A stretch of 7,648 bases of DNA, from contig PMOF01000145.1 in NCBI GenBank assembly GCA_003162495.1, positions 5,111 through 12,758 on the forward strand, read 5' to 3'. The stretch comes from Acidobacteriaceae bacterium (GTDB lineage Bacteria > Acidobacteriota > Terriglobia > Terriglobales > Acidobacteriaceae). A model generated the notes under the pieces. The model saw only the letters and a list, made by a program, of their open reading frames with translations. It searched no databases and was not told the origin of the DNA. Positions within the stretch are counted from its first letter, which is position 1; the number at the start of each line of letters is the position of its first letter. Made by a program: the position numbers and the translations under genes. Of the stretch, positions 1 through 6,994 are shown piece by piece.

Positions 1-696
1 GAACTGGCCCACGGCGGCACGCTGCTGCTCGATGAAGTCGGCGAGTTGCCGCTGCTTTTGCAACCCAAGCTTCTGCGGGCGCTGCAGGAGCGGGAGTTCG
101 ACCGCCTGGGCGATACCCGCCCGGTAAAAGTTGATATCCGGGTAATTGCGACCACTAACCGTTCGCTGGAAACCATGGTCAAAGATGGCAGCTTCCGCGC
201 CGACTTGTATTACCGCCTCAATGTGATTCCCTTGAGCCTGCCGGCGCTGCGGGATCGTCCGGAAGATGTAGCCGAACTGGCTGCGTACTTCGTTGGACTT
301 TACGCGCCGCCGGGCGCAGCTCCGGTGATGACTCCGGCTTTTCTGCATCACTTGCTGCAGCATTCCTGGCCGGGCAACGTTCGCGAGCTGGCTAACCTGA
401 TGCGGCGGGCGGTGGCATTATCCGGCGGAGAAATCGGGGTGGAAGTGCTGGAGCCGGGGGAACTCAGCGGGCTGGCGTTCGTGGCCCAGGCCGAGGGTCT
501 GGCGCCGCCAGAAGATGGCTTGCGCCCCGGGGTTTCGCTCGAATGCGTGCAGAAGCGTTTGCTCGAACTCACCCTCGATGCTACCGGAGGCAACCGCTCG
601 CGCGCCGCCGAGATGCTGGGAGTAAGTCTGCGCACGGTGCGCAACAAGATTCGCGAGTACGGGCTGCCGCCAAGGAGAAGCTATGTCCATGATTGA
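1..696 (+). CDS. Sigma-54-dependent transcriptional activator (FlrC/FleR/NtrC-like), 3' part
   Basis: The reading frame is open from the first base, so the gene is cut by the window edge; 231 codons are visible. In family terms these proteins hydrolyse ATP to remodel RNA polymerase bound to sigma-54 at -24/-12 promoters. The visible part starts at the AAA+ Walker B region ([11 protein letters not shown], residues 6-16, with D11 and E12). It continues with a sensor I ATTNR (50-54), the arginine-rich segment [11 protein letters not shown] (65-75) and the sensor II motif WPGNVREL (123-130). It ends in a Fis-type helix-turn-helix (about residues 181-222, [15 protein letters not shown]). The Walker A and GAFTGA motifs and any receiver or PAS domain lie upstream and cannot be judged. 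Its 3' end overlaps flgB by 14 bases, so it is probably co-transcribed with and specific for flagellar genes, like FlrC or FleR. That specific assignment is inference from context; the family call is secure. Confidence 0.93.
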   Translation, partial: ELAHGGTLLLDEVGELPLLLQPKLLRALQEREFDRLGDTRPVKVDIRVIATTNRSLETMVKDGSFRADLYYRLNVIPLSLPALRDRPEDVAELAAYFVGLYAPPGAAPVMTPAFLHHLLQHSWPGNVRELANLMRRAVALSGGEIGVEVLEPGELSGLAFVAQAEGLAPPEDGLRPGVSLECVQKRLLELTLDATGGNRSRAAEMLGVSLRTVRNKIREYGLPPRRSYVHD

Positions 697-1045
697 TGAT
701 GCGAACATTACTGCGCTGTCCCGCTTTCTCGATGTGAATGTATTTCGCAGCGAGCTGGTCATGTCCAACATGGCCAACGTCGACACTCCGGGATACCGCA
801 CCCAGGACGTGAACTTCAGCCGGGAAATGGAGCGGGCGGGAGGGAACATAGAGTACGCGTCGTTCTCCCCGGTGGCTCACTCGGTCCGCGGCTTGATGGA
901 GCGTCCCGACGGCAATAATGTCAGCCTGGAGCGGGAAAGCCTGCTGCTGGCTGACACTCAGCTACACTTCAACCTCGGCGTACAACTACTGCGCGACGAG
1001 TTTAAGTCGATCTTAAGCGCCATTCACGAAGGGAGTCCGTCATGA
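683..1045 (+). CDS. flgB: Flagellar basal-body proximal rod protein FlgB
   Basis: FlgB is one of the proximal rod subunits exported by the flagellar type III apparatus and assembled on the MS ring together with FliE, FlgC and FlgF. The 120-residue product is slightly shorter than the usual 130-140. The N-terminal helix carries the rod-family signature NMANVDTPGYR (residues 29-39), followed by QDVNFSREM. The C-terminal segment (LADTQLHFNLGVQLLRDEF) has the expected heptad-like pattern for rod packing. The ATG at 683 is preceded by a Shine-Dalgarno AAGGAG at 672-677. The start lies inside the last codons of the activator gene, and the TGA stop overlaps the ATG of flgC in an ATGA junction, implying translational coupling. 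The call rests on the signature plus the position immediately before flgC and fliE. Confidence 0.95.
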   Translation: MSMIDDANITALSRFLDVNVFRSELVMSNMANVDTPGYRTQDVNFSREMERAGGNIEYASFSPVAHSVRGLMERPDGNNVSLERESLLLADTQLHFNLGVQLLRDEFKSILSAIHEGSPS

Positions 1046-1476
1046 ATCTTTTTGCTATGCTGTCAGTCAGTGGCTCGGCGCTCACCGCCGAGCGGCAACG
1101 CGCGGAAGTGGTTACCAGCAATATGGCGAACATGGAGACCACGCGTACGCCGGAGGGGGGACCGTACCGGCGTCAACTGGTGCTGTTTCGCGCCAAGCGC
1201 ATGCCGCAATTCCCCGCCCTGCTGGCTGGGTTCACTAATGTCTCGGCGCGAGGGGTGCGGGTGGATCAGGTGATTGCCGATGCCAAGCCGCCGATTGAGC
1301 GCTATCAGCCGGGGCATCCCGATGCCGACGCCAAGGGATATGTGCGCTATCCGGCGATCGATCCGGTCGAGGAAACTGCTGACATGCTGAGTGCGGTGCG
1401 CGCCTACGAACTGAATGCGTCGGCGGTGCAATCGACTAAGACCATGATTCAGCAATCGCTCGATCTGCTGCGCTGA
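1042..1476 (+). CDS. flgC: Flagellar basal-body proximal rod protein FlgC
   Basis: FlgC is the second proximal rod component. The 144-residue protein has the full family pattern. The N-terminal signature is SGSALTAERQRAEVVTSNMAN (residues 10-30), followed by the FlgC-specific TTRTPEGGPYRR (33-44). The C-terminal motif DPVEETADMLSAVRAYELN corresponds to the common NPVEEM...RAYEAN block. The ATG at 1042 overlaps the flgB stop and has a GGGAG Shine-Dalgarno at 1031-1035, six bases upstream. The length matches the family (about 135-150). The last bases of the gene, including the TGA, belong to a tandem duplication that continues into the spacer before fliE. Identification is secure. Confidence 0.97.
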   Translation: MNLFAMLSVSGSALTAERQRAEVVTSNMANMETTRTPEGGPYRRQLVLFRAKRMPQFPALLAGFTNVSARGVRVDQVIADAKPPIERYQPGHPDADAKGYVRYPAIDPVEETADMLSAVRAYELNASAVQSTKTMIQQSLDLLR

Positions 1477-1493
1477 CGACCTGCTGCGTTGAC
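1462..1493 (+). repeat. 16-base tandem duplication across the flgC stop codon
   Basis: Two directly abutting units, GATCTGCTGCGCTGAC (1462-1477) and GACCTGCTGCGTTGAC (1478-1493), match at 14 of 16 positions. The first unit encodes the last residues and TGA of flgC. The second is noncoding and carries a second TGA at 1490-1492 in another frame. It looks like a local slippage or duplication event that lengthened the 85-base flgC-fliE spacer (1477-1561). The rest of that spacer holds no gene that I can support. Confidence 0.7.
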
Positions 1494-1561
1494 AGTTTTA
1501 TTGACGCTGATAATCGGCTGCGCCGCGGCTCGCGCCATTGTAGTTGTGGGGAAAAGAAAAT

Positions 1562-1858
1562 ATGTCCAACCCGATCTCGAACTTGCGAATTCTACCCACG
1601 GAAAGCAGCGTGGCCTCGAAGGCGACGGCGCCGCGGGAGTGGGGTTTCACGGAAACCTTGCGCGGGGCTATGGACCAGACCAAACAGCTGCAAGCAACCG
1701 CCGACATCAAAGTAGCCGGACTGCTCGATGGCAGCGGCATGGACGTGCACAGCGCCATGATCGCGGTGGAACAGGCTGATCTCTCGTTTCAACTCATGAT
1801 GCAGGTACGCAACAAGATCGTGGCTGCCTATCAGGAGATATCGCGCATGCAGTTCTGA
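1562..1858 (+). CDS. fliE: Flagellar hook-basal body complex protein FliE
   Basis: FliE joins the FliF MS ring to the proximal rod and is among the first substrates of flagellar export. The 98-residue product has a variable N-terminus and a strongly conserved C-terminal half. DVHSAMIAVEQADLSFQLMM is followed by QVRNKIVAAYQEISRMQF, which closely matches the FliE consensus for the helices that pack into the rod. I chose the ATG at 1562, which gives MSNPISNL and a standard family length; a purine-rich GGGGAAAAG at 1548-1556 lies just upstream. A TTG at 1544 in the same frame would add six residues and overlap that ribosome-binding sequence, so it is less likely. Unlike most of its neighbours, this gene is separated from both flanking genes by spacers of 68-85 bases, each containing duplicated gene-end sequence. 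Confidence 0.95.
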   Translation: MSNPISNLRILPTESSVASKATAPREWGFTETLRGAMDQTKQLQATADIKVAGLLDGSGMDVHSAMIAVEQADLSFQLMMQVRNKIVAAYQEISRMQF

Positions 1859-1914
1859 GCCGCCGTACGCAACGCAGTTCTGAGCTGTGGAAGGCATGCA
1901 GTTCAGCCGCCGTA
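1845..1914 (+). repeat. Degenerate repeats of the fliE 3' end in the fliE-fliF spacer
   Basis: A 23-base unit at 1845-1867 (GCATGCAGTTC...GCCGCCGTA, spanning the fliE stop) recurs at 1894-1914 with only a two-base deletion that removes the TGA. Between them, 1874-1885 repeats GCAGTTCTGAGC exactly, giving three partial copies. The block GTACGCAAC at 1865-1873 also repeats 1805-1813 inside fliE. The spacer before fliF is therefore largely built from fragments of the end of fliE. No hairpin or promoter is evident in it. The AGGAG that serves fliF begins two bases after the last copy. Confidence 0.8.
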
Positions 1915-1926
1915 TAGGAGACAGGA

Positions 1927-3543
1927 TTGGAAGCACCCAAATCAGTCGGGCAGGCGCTCGAACAAGCCGGAGACCTGTTGCGCGGCCTGAGTGTCGGCCA
2001 GCGAGCCTTGCTGGCGGGCGGGACCATCCTGGTGGCGGTCACGCTCTGGCTGTTTGTGGGGCTGATCGGCAAGCCGAAATACGCTACGCTGTATTCCGGA
2101 TTGAAACCGGAGGAGGCGCAGGCACTCGGAGTCCGCCTGGCGGCCAAGAATATTCCCCACGAACTTTCGCCGGATGGCACCAGCCTGCTGGTGCCGGCGG
2201 ATCAGCTCGATGCCAGCCGTTTGGAGACGGCTGCGCAAGGCTTGCCGCGGAATGCGCGCCTCGGCTTCGAGCTGTTCGACACTCCCAACTGGGCGGGATC
2301 GGATTTCACTGAAAAAGTGAATTACCAGCGCGCCCTCGAAGGCGAGCTGGAGCGCACTTTGCAGACGCTCAGTGAAGTCGAAGCGGTGCGGGTGCACCTG
2401 GTGCTGCCGCGCGAATCGCTGTTCAGCGAGCAGGAGCGCGAGGCCAAAGCCGCGGTCATCTTGAAGACTCGCGGAGGCGCGCTCTCGGAGCGGGCGCAGT
2501 TGGCCATTCCGCAATTAGTGGCGAGCGCGGTCGACGGACTGCGACCGGAAAATGTGACCGTGATAGACGCCGACAGCAATACTCCGATGTTGCATAGCCA
2601 CGGCGCGGGAGCTTCGCATGGGGGCTACGATCTGGATGACGAGCTGGTCAAAACTCTGCTGCGAACCCTCGAGCCGGTGGTAGGAGCCGAGCACGTGCGG
2701 GCCAGCGTGCACGTGGAATACGATCTCAGCAGCAGTGAGAACACGGAAGAAGTCTACGATCCGAAGATCACGGCAACCCTGACCCAGCAGAAATCCGAAG
2801 AGAATGCCGGCGGCGGCGGCCCGGCGGGAATTCCCGGAACCACGAGTAATATTCCCGGAGCCGCGGCGGCCACGGCGACCGCAGTGACGGCCGAAACCCA
2901 GAGTTCCCACTCCGAAAGTGAAACCTTCGCGGTAAACAAAAGCGTGCGCCATACGGTGCAGCCCGCGGGAAGAGTCAAGCGGCTGGCGGCGGCGGTGCTG
3001 GTTGACGATGCCATCGATACCGTGGAAAAGAATGGAGTGAAGACTGCAACCCGGCGCAAGCGCACCGCGGAAGAAATGAAAGAGATCGAGCAACTGGCGG
3101 GAGCGGCCATCGGTCTGGACGCGCAGCGCGGGGATATGCTGGCGGTGCAGAATCTCTCCTTCCAGGAGCTCCCCGTGGAGAAGCCGCTCCCCCCGGGCAA
3201 ACTGGACAATACGCGCAAGCTGTTGACGCAATGGTCCGGGCTGTTGCGTTACGCAGGCGTGCTGGCGCTCTTCCTGATTGTTTATTTCCTGATGTTGCGG
3301 CCAGTGAAGAAGCAGATTCTTATTTCCCTGCGCGAGTTGCCCACTCGCCTGGTGCGAGGTTCGAGAGACCTGGCCACGGCTACAGCCGCGGCGGCAGGGA
3401 GTTTGGAAGTAGAAGTCCCCGGAGTCGAACATGCCAAGCGTGCAGCCACGCTCAAGAAGCAACTTTCAGAAAAGGTAAGGACCGAGCCAGCGGTGGCTGG
3501 CCGGCTGGTACAAAGCTGGATCCGGGAGGGCGGCAAAGAATGA
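1927..3543 (+). CDS. fliF: Flagellar MS-ring protein FliF
   Basis: FliF is the inner-membrane protein that forms the MS ring, the base of the rod and the mount for FliG. The 538-residue product has a first transmembrane helix at about 27-47. It is followed by the YscJ/FliF ring-building domain (KPKYATLYSGLKPEEAQ, then DFTEKVNYQRALEGELERTL and VRVHLVLP). Next come a second ring domain and a Gly/Ala/Thr-rich linker (about 290-330) leading to SVRHTVQPAGRVKRLAAAVL. The second transmembrane helix spans about 438-457 (LLRYAGVLALFLIVYFLML). The cytoplasmic tail ends in EPAVAGRLVQSWIREGGKE, the FliG-binding segment. The start is a TTG at 1927, supported by AGGAG at 1916-1920 six bases upstream and by an N-terminus of normal length. 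The stop overlaps the fliG ATG. Length and architecture are normal. Confidence 0.97.
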   Translation: MEAPKSVGQALEQAGDLLRGLSVGQRALLAGGTILVAVTLWLFVGLIGKPKYATLYSGLKPEEAQALGVRLAAKNIPHELSPDGTSLLVPADQLDASRLETAAQGLPRNARLGFELFDTPNWAGSDFTEKVNYQRALEGELERTLQTLSEVEAVRVHLVLPRESLFSEQEREAKAAVILKTRGGALSERAQLAIPQLVASAVDGLRPENVTVIDADSNTPMLHSHGAGASHGGYDLDDELVKTLLRTLEPVVGAEHVRASVHVEYDLSSSENTEEVYDPKITATLTQQKSEENAGGGGPAGIPGTTSNIPGAAAATATAVTAETQSSHSESETFAVNKSVRHTVQPAGRVKRLAAAVLVDDAIDTVEKNGVKTATRRKRTAEEMKEIEQLAGAAIGLDAQRGDMLAVQNLSFQELPVEKPLPPGKLDNTRKLLTQWSGLLRYAGVLALFLIVYFLMLRPVKKQILISLRELPTRLVRGSRDLATATAAAAGSLEVEVPGVEHAKRAATLKKQLSEKVRTEPAVAGRLVQSWIREGGKE

Positions 3544-4556
3544 CAGCCACAGAACCGGCTCTCGGGGGAACGCGGAAGGCTGCTGTGCTGCTGGTGTTGT
3601 TAGGGGAAGAGATCGCAAGTCATATCTACCGCGTGCTTCCCCAGGAAGATCTTGAGCTTCTGACCAAAGAGATTGCCGAGTTGGACTACGTCGACGGGGA
3701 GACCGCGCTAGCCGTGCTCGAGGAATATCATCGCATGGGCCTGACCCAGGATTATCTGGCCCAGGGAGGCACCGACTACGCCCAAAAACTGCTGGTGAAG
3801 TCGTTTGGCGAGGAGGGCGCGCGGCAATTGCTGCGCCAGGTTTCGTCGGCGGCGGAGAGCAACGCCAGCAAGCTGGATTCGCTGCAGAAGGCTGATCCGC
3901 AACAACTGGCCAAATTCCTGGAGGGCGAGCATCCGCAAACCATCGCTCTGACCCTGGCCCATGTGAATTCGAAACAAGCTTCGGAGTTGCTGATGCGCCT
4001 GCCGGAAACGCTGCGGGCCGAGACCATCAAGCGCATGGCGCAGATGCGCCAGTTTTCTCCCGAGATCGCGCAAAAGGTTGCTCTGGCCCTGCACAAGCGG
4101 CTGCAGGCGCTCGGAGAGCAACATCGGCGTGCGTATGCAGGGTTTCAAGGCGTGGCTGATCTGTTGAACCACATGGACCCGGTGCCGGCCAAGGCGATTC
4201 TCGAAAGCATTGAGAAGGATGATCCCAAAGTGGCGCTGGGCATTCGCAATCTGATGTTCACCTTTCAGGATCTGCTGTCAGTGCCGGAGGCAGGTATTCG
4301 GGAATTGCTGGGACAACTGGACAAGAAGTCTCTTGCCTTGGCGCTCAGGGGTGCGACCGAGGAACTGAAAGCTTATATTTTCAAATCCATGTCAAGCCGT
4401 GCGGTAGAGATGCTGAAGGAAGACATGGACGTGTTGGGGCCGGTGCGCTCGCGCGACATGATCAAGGCGCAGCAGGAGGCGGTAGCCGTAGCGCGCAAAC
4501 TCGAGGCGGAGGGAAAGATCAGCCTGGGAGGGGATGAAGATGAGTACGTCGTGTAA
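3540..4556 (+). CDS. fliG: Flagellar motor switch protein FliG
   Basis: FliG sits on the cytoplasmic face of the MS ring, binds FliF, FliM and the stator protein MotA, and transmits torque. The 338-residue protein has the FliF-binding N-domain (TRKAAVLLVLLGEE). The middle domain carries the EHPQTIALTLAH motif and the C-domain carries LMFTFQDLL. The torque helix reads R270, R287, E294, D295, R303. These align by spacing with E. coli K264, R281, D288, D289 and R297, so charge is kept with K-to-R and D-to-E changes. The ATG at 3540 overlaps the fliF stop (ATGA) and has GGGAGGG at 3524-3530. The frame stays open upstream to 3231, but that part is a shadow of fliF. The C-terminus overlaps the start of fliH by 17 bases. 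Confidence 0.97.
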   Translation: MTATEPALGGTRKAAVLLVLLGEEIASHIYRVLPQEDLELLTKEIAELDYVDGETALAVLEEYHRMGLTQDYLAQGGTDYAQKLLVKSFGEEGARQLLRQVSSAAESNASKLDSLQKADPQQLAKFLEGEHPQTIALTLAHVNSKQASELLMRLPETLRAETIKRMAQMRQFSPEIAQKVALALHKRLQALGEQHRRAYAGFQGVADLLNHMDPVPAKAILESIEKDDPKVALGIRNLMFTFQDLLSVPEAGIRELLGQLDKKSLALALRGATEELKAYIFKSMSSRAVEMLKEDMDVLGPVRSRDMIKAQQEAVAVARKLEAEGKISLGGDEDEYVV

Positions 4557-5217
4557 TCCCGCGCCCGCTCCCCCGGCCAAGGCCGAGCCCAAACCGGAGA
4601 ACTGTCCGTTTGTCTATGCTGAGGTTGCGGCCAAAGCGGAGGTTGGGAGCAAAGCCGGATCCCCGGCAGCGGGGGAAAGCATTGCAGGCGCCGCAGCGAT
4701 TCTGGCCCAGCGGGAAGCGGCGGCGCGCGAGACCGGGCGCCGCGAAGGCGAAGCCCAGGGTCGCGCGGCCGGCGAACAGCATCTGGCAGAAGTCCGGGGA
4801 AGTGTGAGCGCGGCCTTAACCGGCTTTGCCCGCGATCGTATCCAATATTATCAGCAGGTGGAAACCGAAGTGGTGCAACTGGCGCTGGCCATCGCGCGTA
4901 AGATTCTGCGCCGGGAAGCGCAAGTGGACACCCTGCTGCTGGCAGCCATGGTGCGCATAACTCTGGAAAAGATCGAGAGTGGAACCAAGGTGGTGGTGCG
5001 AGTCAATCCCGAGCAGGCTGCGGTATGGCTCGGCTATTTTACCCACCACATGGAGGCGAGCCAGGTTCCGGAGGTGGTCGGAGATACTGCGGTGCATGCG
5101 GATCATTGCCTATTGCAAACTGCGCTGGGCACAACTGAAGTGGGGGTGGAAATTCAGCTCAAGGAAATTGAGCAGGGATTGTTGGATCTTCTGGCCAATC
5201 GTCCAGCGACCACATGA
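4540..5217 (+). CDS. fliH: Flagellar export ATPase regulator FliH
   Basis: FliH binds FliI as a dimer, restrains its ATPase activity and tethers it to the C-ring and export gate. The 225-residue product starts with a Pro/Ala/Lys-rich region. A helical segment with GxxxG repeats follows (G66, G70, G74, G78 in TGRREGEAQGRAAGE), a hallmark of FliH. Next are a coiled region (YYQQVETEVVQLALAIARKIL) and the conserved C-terminal domain with VVVRVNPEQAAVW and a GGVE-like CLLQTALGTTEVGVEIQLKEI. I prefer the ATG at 4540, eight bases after GGAGG at 4527-4531. The ATG at 4534 would add two residues but sits too close to that site. Its end overlaps fliI in ATGA. Sequence conservation in this family is low, so the call leans partly on position between fliG and fliI. 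Confidence 0.93.
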   Translation: MSTSCNPAPAPPAKAEPKPENCPFVYAEVAAKAEVGSKAGSPAAGESIAGAAAILAQREAAARETGRREGEAQGRAAGEQHLAEVRGSVSAALTGFARDRIQYYQQVETEVVQLALAIARKILRREAQVDTLLLAAMVRITLEKIESGTKVVVRVNPEQAAVWLGYFTHHMEASQVPEVVGDTAVHADHCLLQTALGTTEVGVEIQLKEIEQGLLDLLANRPATT

Positions 5218-6527
5218 GCGCTCCACTCTTGCTGGCTCCGTTTTTCAGGCAACTGGACTCCTGCTCCGGCTTGCGCTGGCAAGGCAGGGTCACCCAGTTG
5301 ATCGGCCAGTTGGTCGAATCGGAGGGACCATTTTGCTCGGTCGGTGAGCGCTGCGAAATTGTGGATGCGAGCGGCACGGTTTTCGCGGGAGAGATTGTCG
5401 GCTTCCGCGGATCCACGGTACTTTCCATGCCATTGGCGCGGCCGACCGGGATCCGATATGGCGATCGCGTGATCACCTGGGGGGCGCGACCCGAGGTACG
5501 GGTAGGCGACGGCCTGCTAGGGCGAGTGGTCGATGGCATGGGTGAACCCATCGATGCGCTGGGCCCGTGCGACCGGCGCGACTCGCGAGTGCTGGATGCA
5601 GCCGCGCCGTTGCCCATGGAACGCGATTCTATTCGCGAACCCCTGGGATGCGGGATTCGCGCGGTGGACGCTTTTCTCACCTGTGGCCGCGGCCAGAGAG
5701 TAGGAATCTTTGGGGGTAGCGGCGTGGGCAAGAGCACGTTGATTGGCATGATGGCCCGCAACACCGGCGCCGATCTCACGGTGCTGGCCCTGGTGGGCGA
5801 ACGCGGACGCGAGGTGCGGCATTTTCTCGAAGAAGCCTTGGGAGAGGAAGGCAGGAAGCGTTGCGTGGTGGTGGTTTCCACCTCGGATCAGTCTCCATTG
5901 TTGCGCATCCGCGCGGCGTTGACGGCAACCGCGGTCGCGGAATATTTTTGCGCCCGCGGTAAAAACGTCTTGCTGGTAGTAGATTCACTCACCCGTCTGG
6001 CTATGGCGCAACGGGAGATCAGCCTGGCGGCGGGCGAACCTCCCACTTCGAAAGGGTACACTCCGTCGGTATTTACCTTGATGGCGCAGCTGATCGAACG
6101 GGCGGGGAAATTCCGTGGGGGGAGCATTACCGCGTTTTACACCGTCCTGATGGAAGGGGACGATCAGCAGGATCCGATCGTCGATGGCGCGCGCGCCCTG
6201 CTGGATGGGCACATCATGCTCGACCGGCAATTAGCAACGCAGAATCATTATCCGCCAATCGCGATTCTGGACAGCATCAGCCGCCTCATGTCCATGGTAT
6301 GCTCCCCCCAACATTTGGAGAAGGCGCAAGCCTTGCGGCGGTTGCTGGCGGCTTACACCGCCTCCGAAGACCTGATTCGCATTGGCGCCTACCAGAAAGG
6401 AAGCGATCCGGTGCTGGATAAAGCGCTTACGATTTTGCCTGAGCTCAATCGCTTTCTGCAGCAAGGAGCCAACGAAGCGGTCTCGCTCCAGGACAACATC
6501 ACTCGACTGCTGGCCCTGGCCAGCTGA
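5214..6527 (+). CDS. fliI: Flagellum-specific export ATPase FliI
   Basis: FliI is the F1-beta-like hexameric ATPase of the flagellar type III export apparatus, acting at the cytoplasmic base with FliH and FliJ. The 437-residue protein has the usual N-terminal beta-barrel domain and the motif LLGRVVDGMGEPIDALG. The Walker A is GGSGVGKS (residues 167-174). The conserved VGERGREV contains the putative catalytic glutamate E196. The Walker B is LLVVDSLTRLAMAQREI with D257. The segment GEPPTSKGYTPSVFTLMAQL and the C-terminal helical domain match the type III ATPase subfamily rather than ATP synthase. The start overlaps the fliH stop by four bases and has no obvious Shine-Dalgarno, which suggests translation coupled to fliH. 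All nucleotide-binding residues are intact. Identification as FliI rather than a virulence-type SctN paralogue follows from the flagellar neighbours. Confidence 0.97.
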   Translation: MSAPLLLAPFFRQLDSCSGLRWQGRVTQLIGQLVESEGPFCSVGERCEIVDASGTVFAGEIVGFRGSTVLSMPLARPTGIRYGDRVITWGARPEVRVGDGLLGRVVDGMGEPIDALGPCDRRDSRVLDAAAPLPMERDSIREPLGCGIRAVDAFLTCGRGQRVGIFGGSGVGKSTLIGMMARNTGADLTVLALVGERGREVRHFLEEALGEEGRKRCVVVVSTSDQSPLLRIRAALTATAVAEYFCARGKNVLLVVDSLTRLAMAQREISLAAGEPPTSKGYTPSVFTLMAQLIERAGKFRGGSITAFYTVLMEGDDQQDPIVDGARALLDGHIMLDRQLATQNHYPPIAILDSISRLMSMVCSPQHLEKAQALRRLLAAYTASEDLIRIGAYQKGSDPVLDKALTILPELNRFLQQGANEAVSLQDNITRLLALAS

Positions 6528-6532
6528 CGCTT

Positions 6533-6979
6533 ATGGCATTCCGATTTCCTCTCGAAGTTCTTTTGCGGGTGCGACGGGGATTGGAGCGGCAACATGAGTT
6601 GCGGCTGCAGGAAGCGAATCATGCTGTCGCCGTGTTGCGGCAGCAAATCGAGAATGTACACCGTGAAGCGGAAAATATCGTGGCTCGGCGGTGGCCGCAG
6701 TTCAAATCCGGAGTCAGTGCGGCAGAATTGCAATTCGACGTGCTTTGCCAGCTGGCTTTGACGGAACGGCAGCGGATCCTCGAAAAACAATTGCACGAAG
6801 CGGAAGCGCTTCGACAAACTCGCAGCCAGGAGTTTCTGCACGCACGGCGGCAACGCGAGGTGATCGATACCTTACGTCAGCACCAACTTAAGGAATACGA
6901 AATACAAGAAAGCAGATTAGATCAGCGTCGTCTGGATGATTTGTTTTTATTGCGGCGAGCATACCTTCGGCGCGGCTAG
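6533..6979 (+). CDS. fliJ: Flagellar export protein FliJ
   Basis: FliJ is a small coiled-coil protein that forms the central stalk of the FliI hexamer and helps link it to FlhA during export. The 148-residue product begins MAFRFPLEVLLRVRRGLE, matching the FRFxLxxLLxLR start typical of FliJ. It is then almost entirely charged and glutamine-rich helix with heptad character and no glycine-rich or membrane segments. This agrees with the two-helix antiparallel coiled coil of the family (about 140-150 residues). The ATG at 6533 lies five bases after the fliI stop. I see no strong Shine-Dalgarno, so expression probably depends on re-initiation from fliI. Primary sequence is poorly conserved in this family, and assignment rests on the N-terminal motif, composition, length and position. 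Confidence 0.9.
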   Translation: MAFRFPLEVLLRVRRGLERQHELRLQEANHAVAVLRQQIENVHREAENIVARRWPQFKSGVSAAELQFDVLCQLALTERQRILEKQLHEAEALRQTRSQEFLHARRQREVIDTLRQHQLKEYEIQESRLDQRRLDDLFLLRRAYLRRG

Positions 6980-6994
6980 TCTTTGCCGACCTGC

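Noticed and set aside
498..512. Inverted repeat TCTGGC-GCC-GCCAGA inside the activator gene.
   Set aside because: A 6-bp stem inside GC-rich coding sequence is expected by chance and has no terminator or operator context.
1489..1514. Possible sigma-70 promoter before fliE: TTGACA (1489-1494) and GATAAT (1509-1514).
   Set aside because: The boxes are good but the spacer is only 14 bases, well short of 16-18, and TTGAC is partly the product of the 16-base tandem duplication. Not strong enough to annotate.
2515..3462. Minus-strand open frame of 315 codons opposite fliF.
   Set aside because: It lies antisense to a clearly conserved FliF; the translation is Arg/His/Gln-rich with no domain, as expected from reverse reading of a GC-rich gene.
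3231..3539. Extension of the FliG frame upstream to give a 441-residue fusion-like protein.
   Set aside because: The extra residues overlap fliF in another frame and have no FliG similarity; the ATG at 3540 with GGGAGGG upstream gives a normal FliG.
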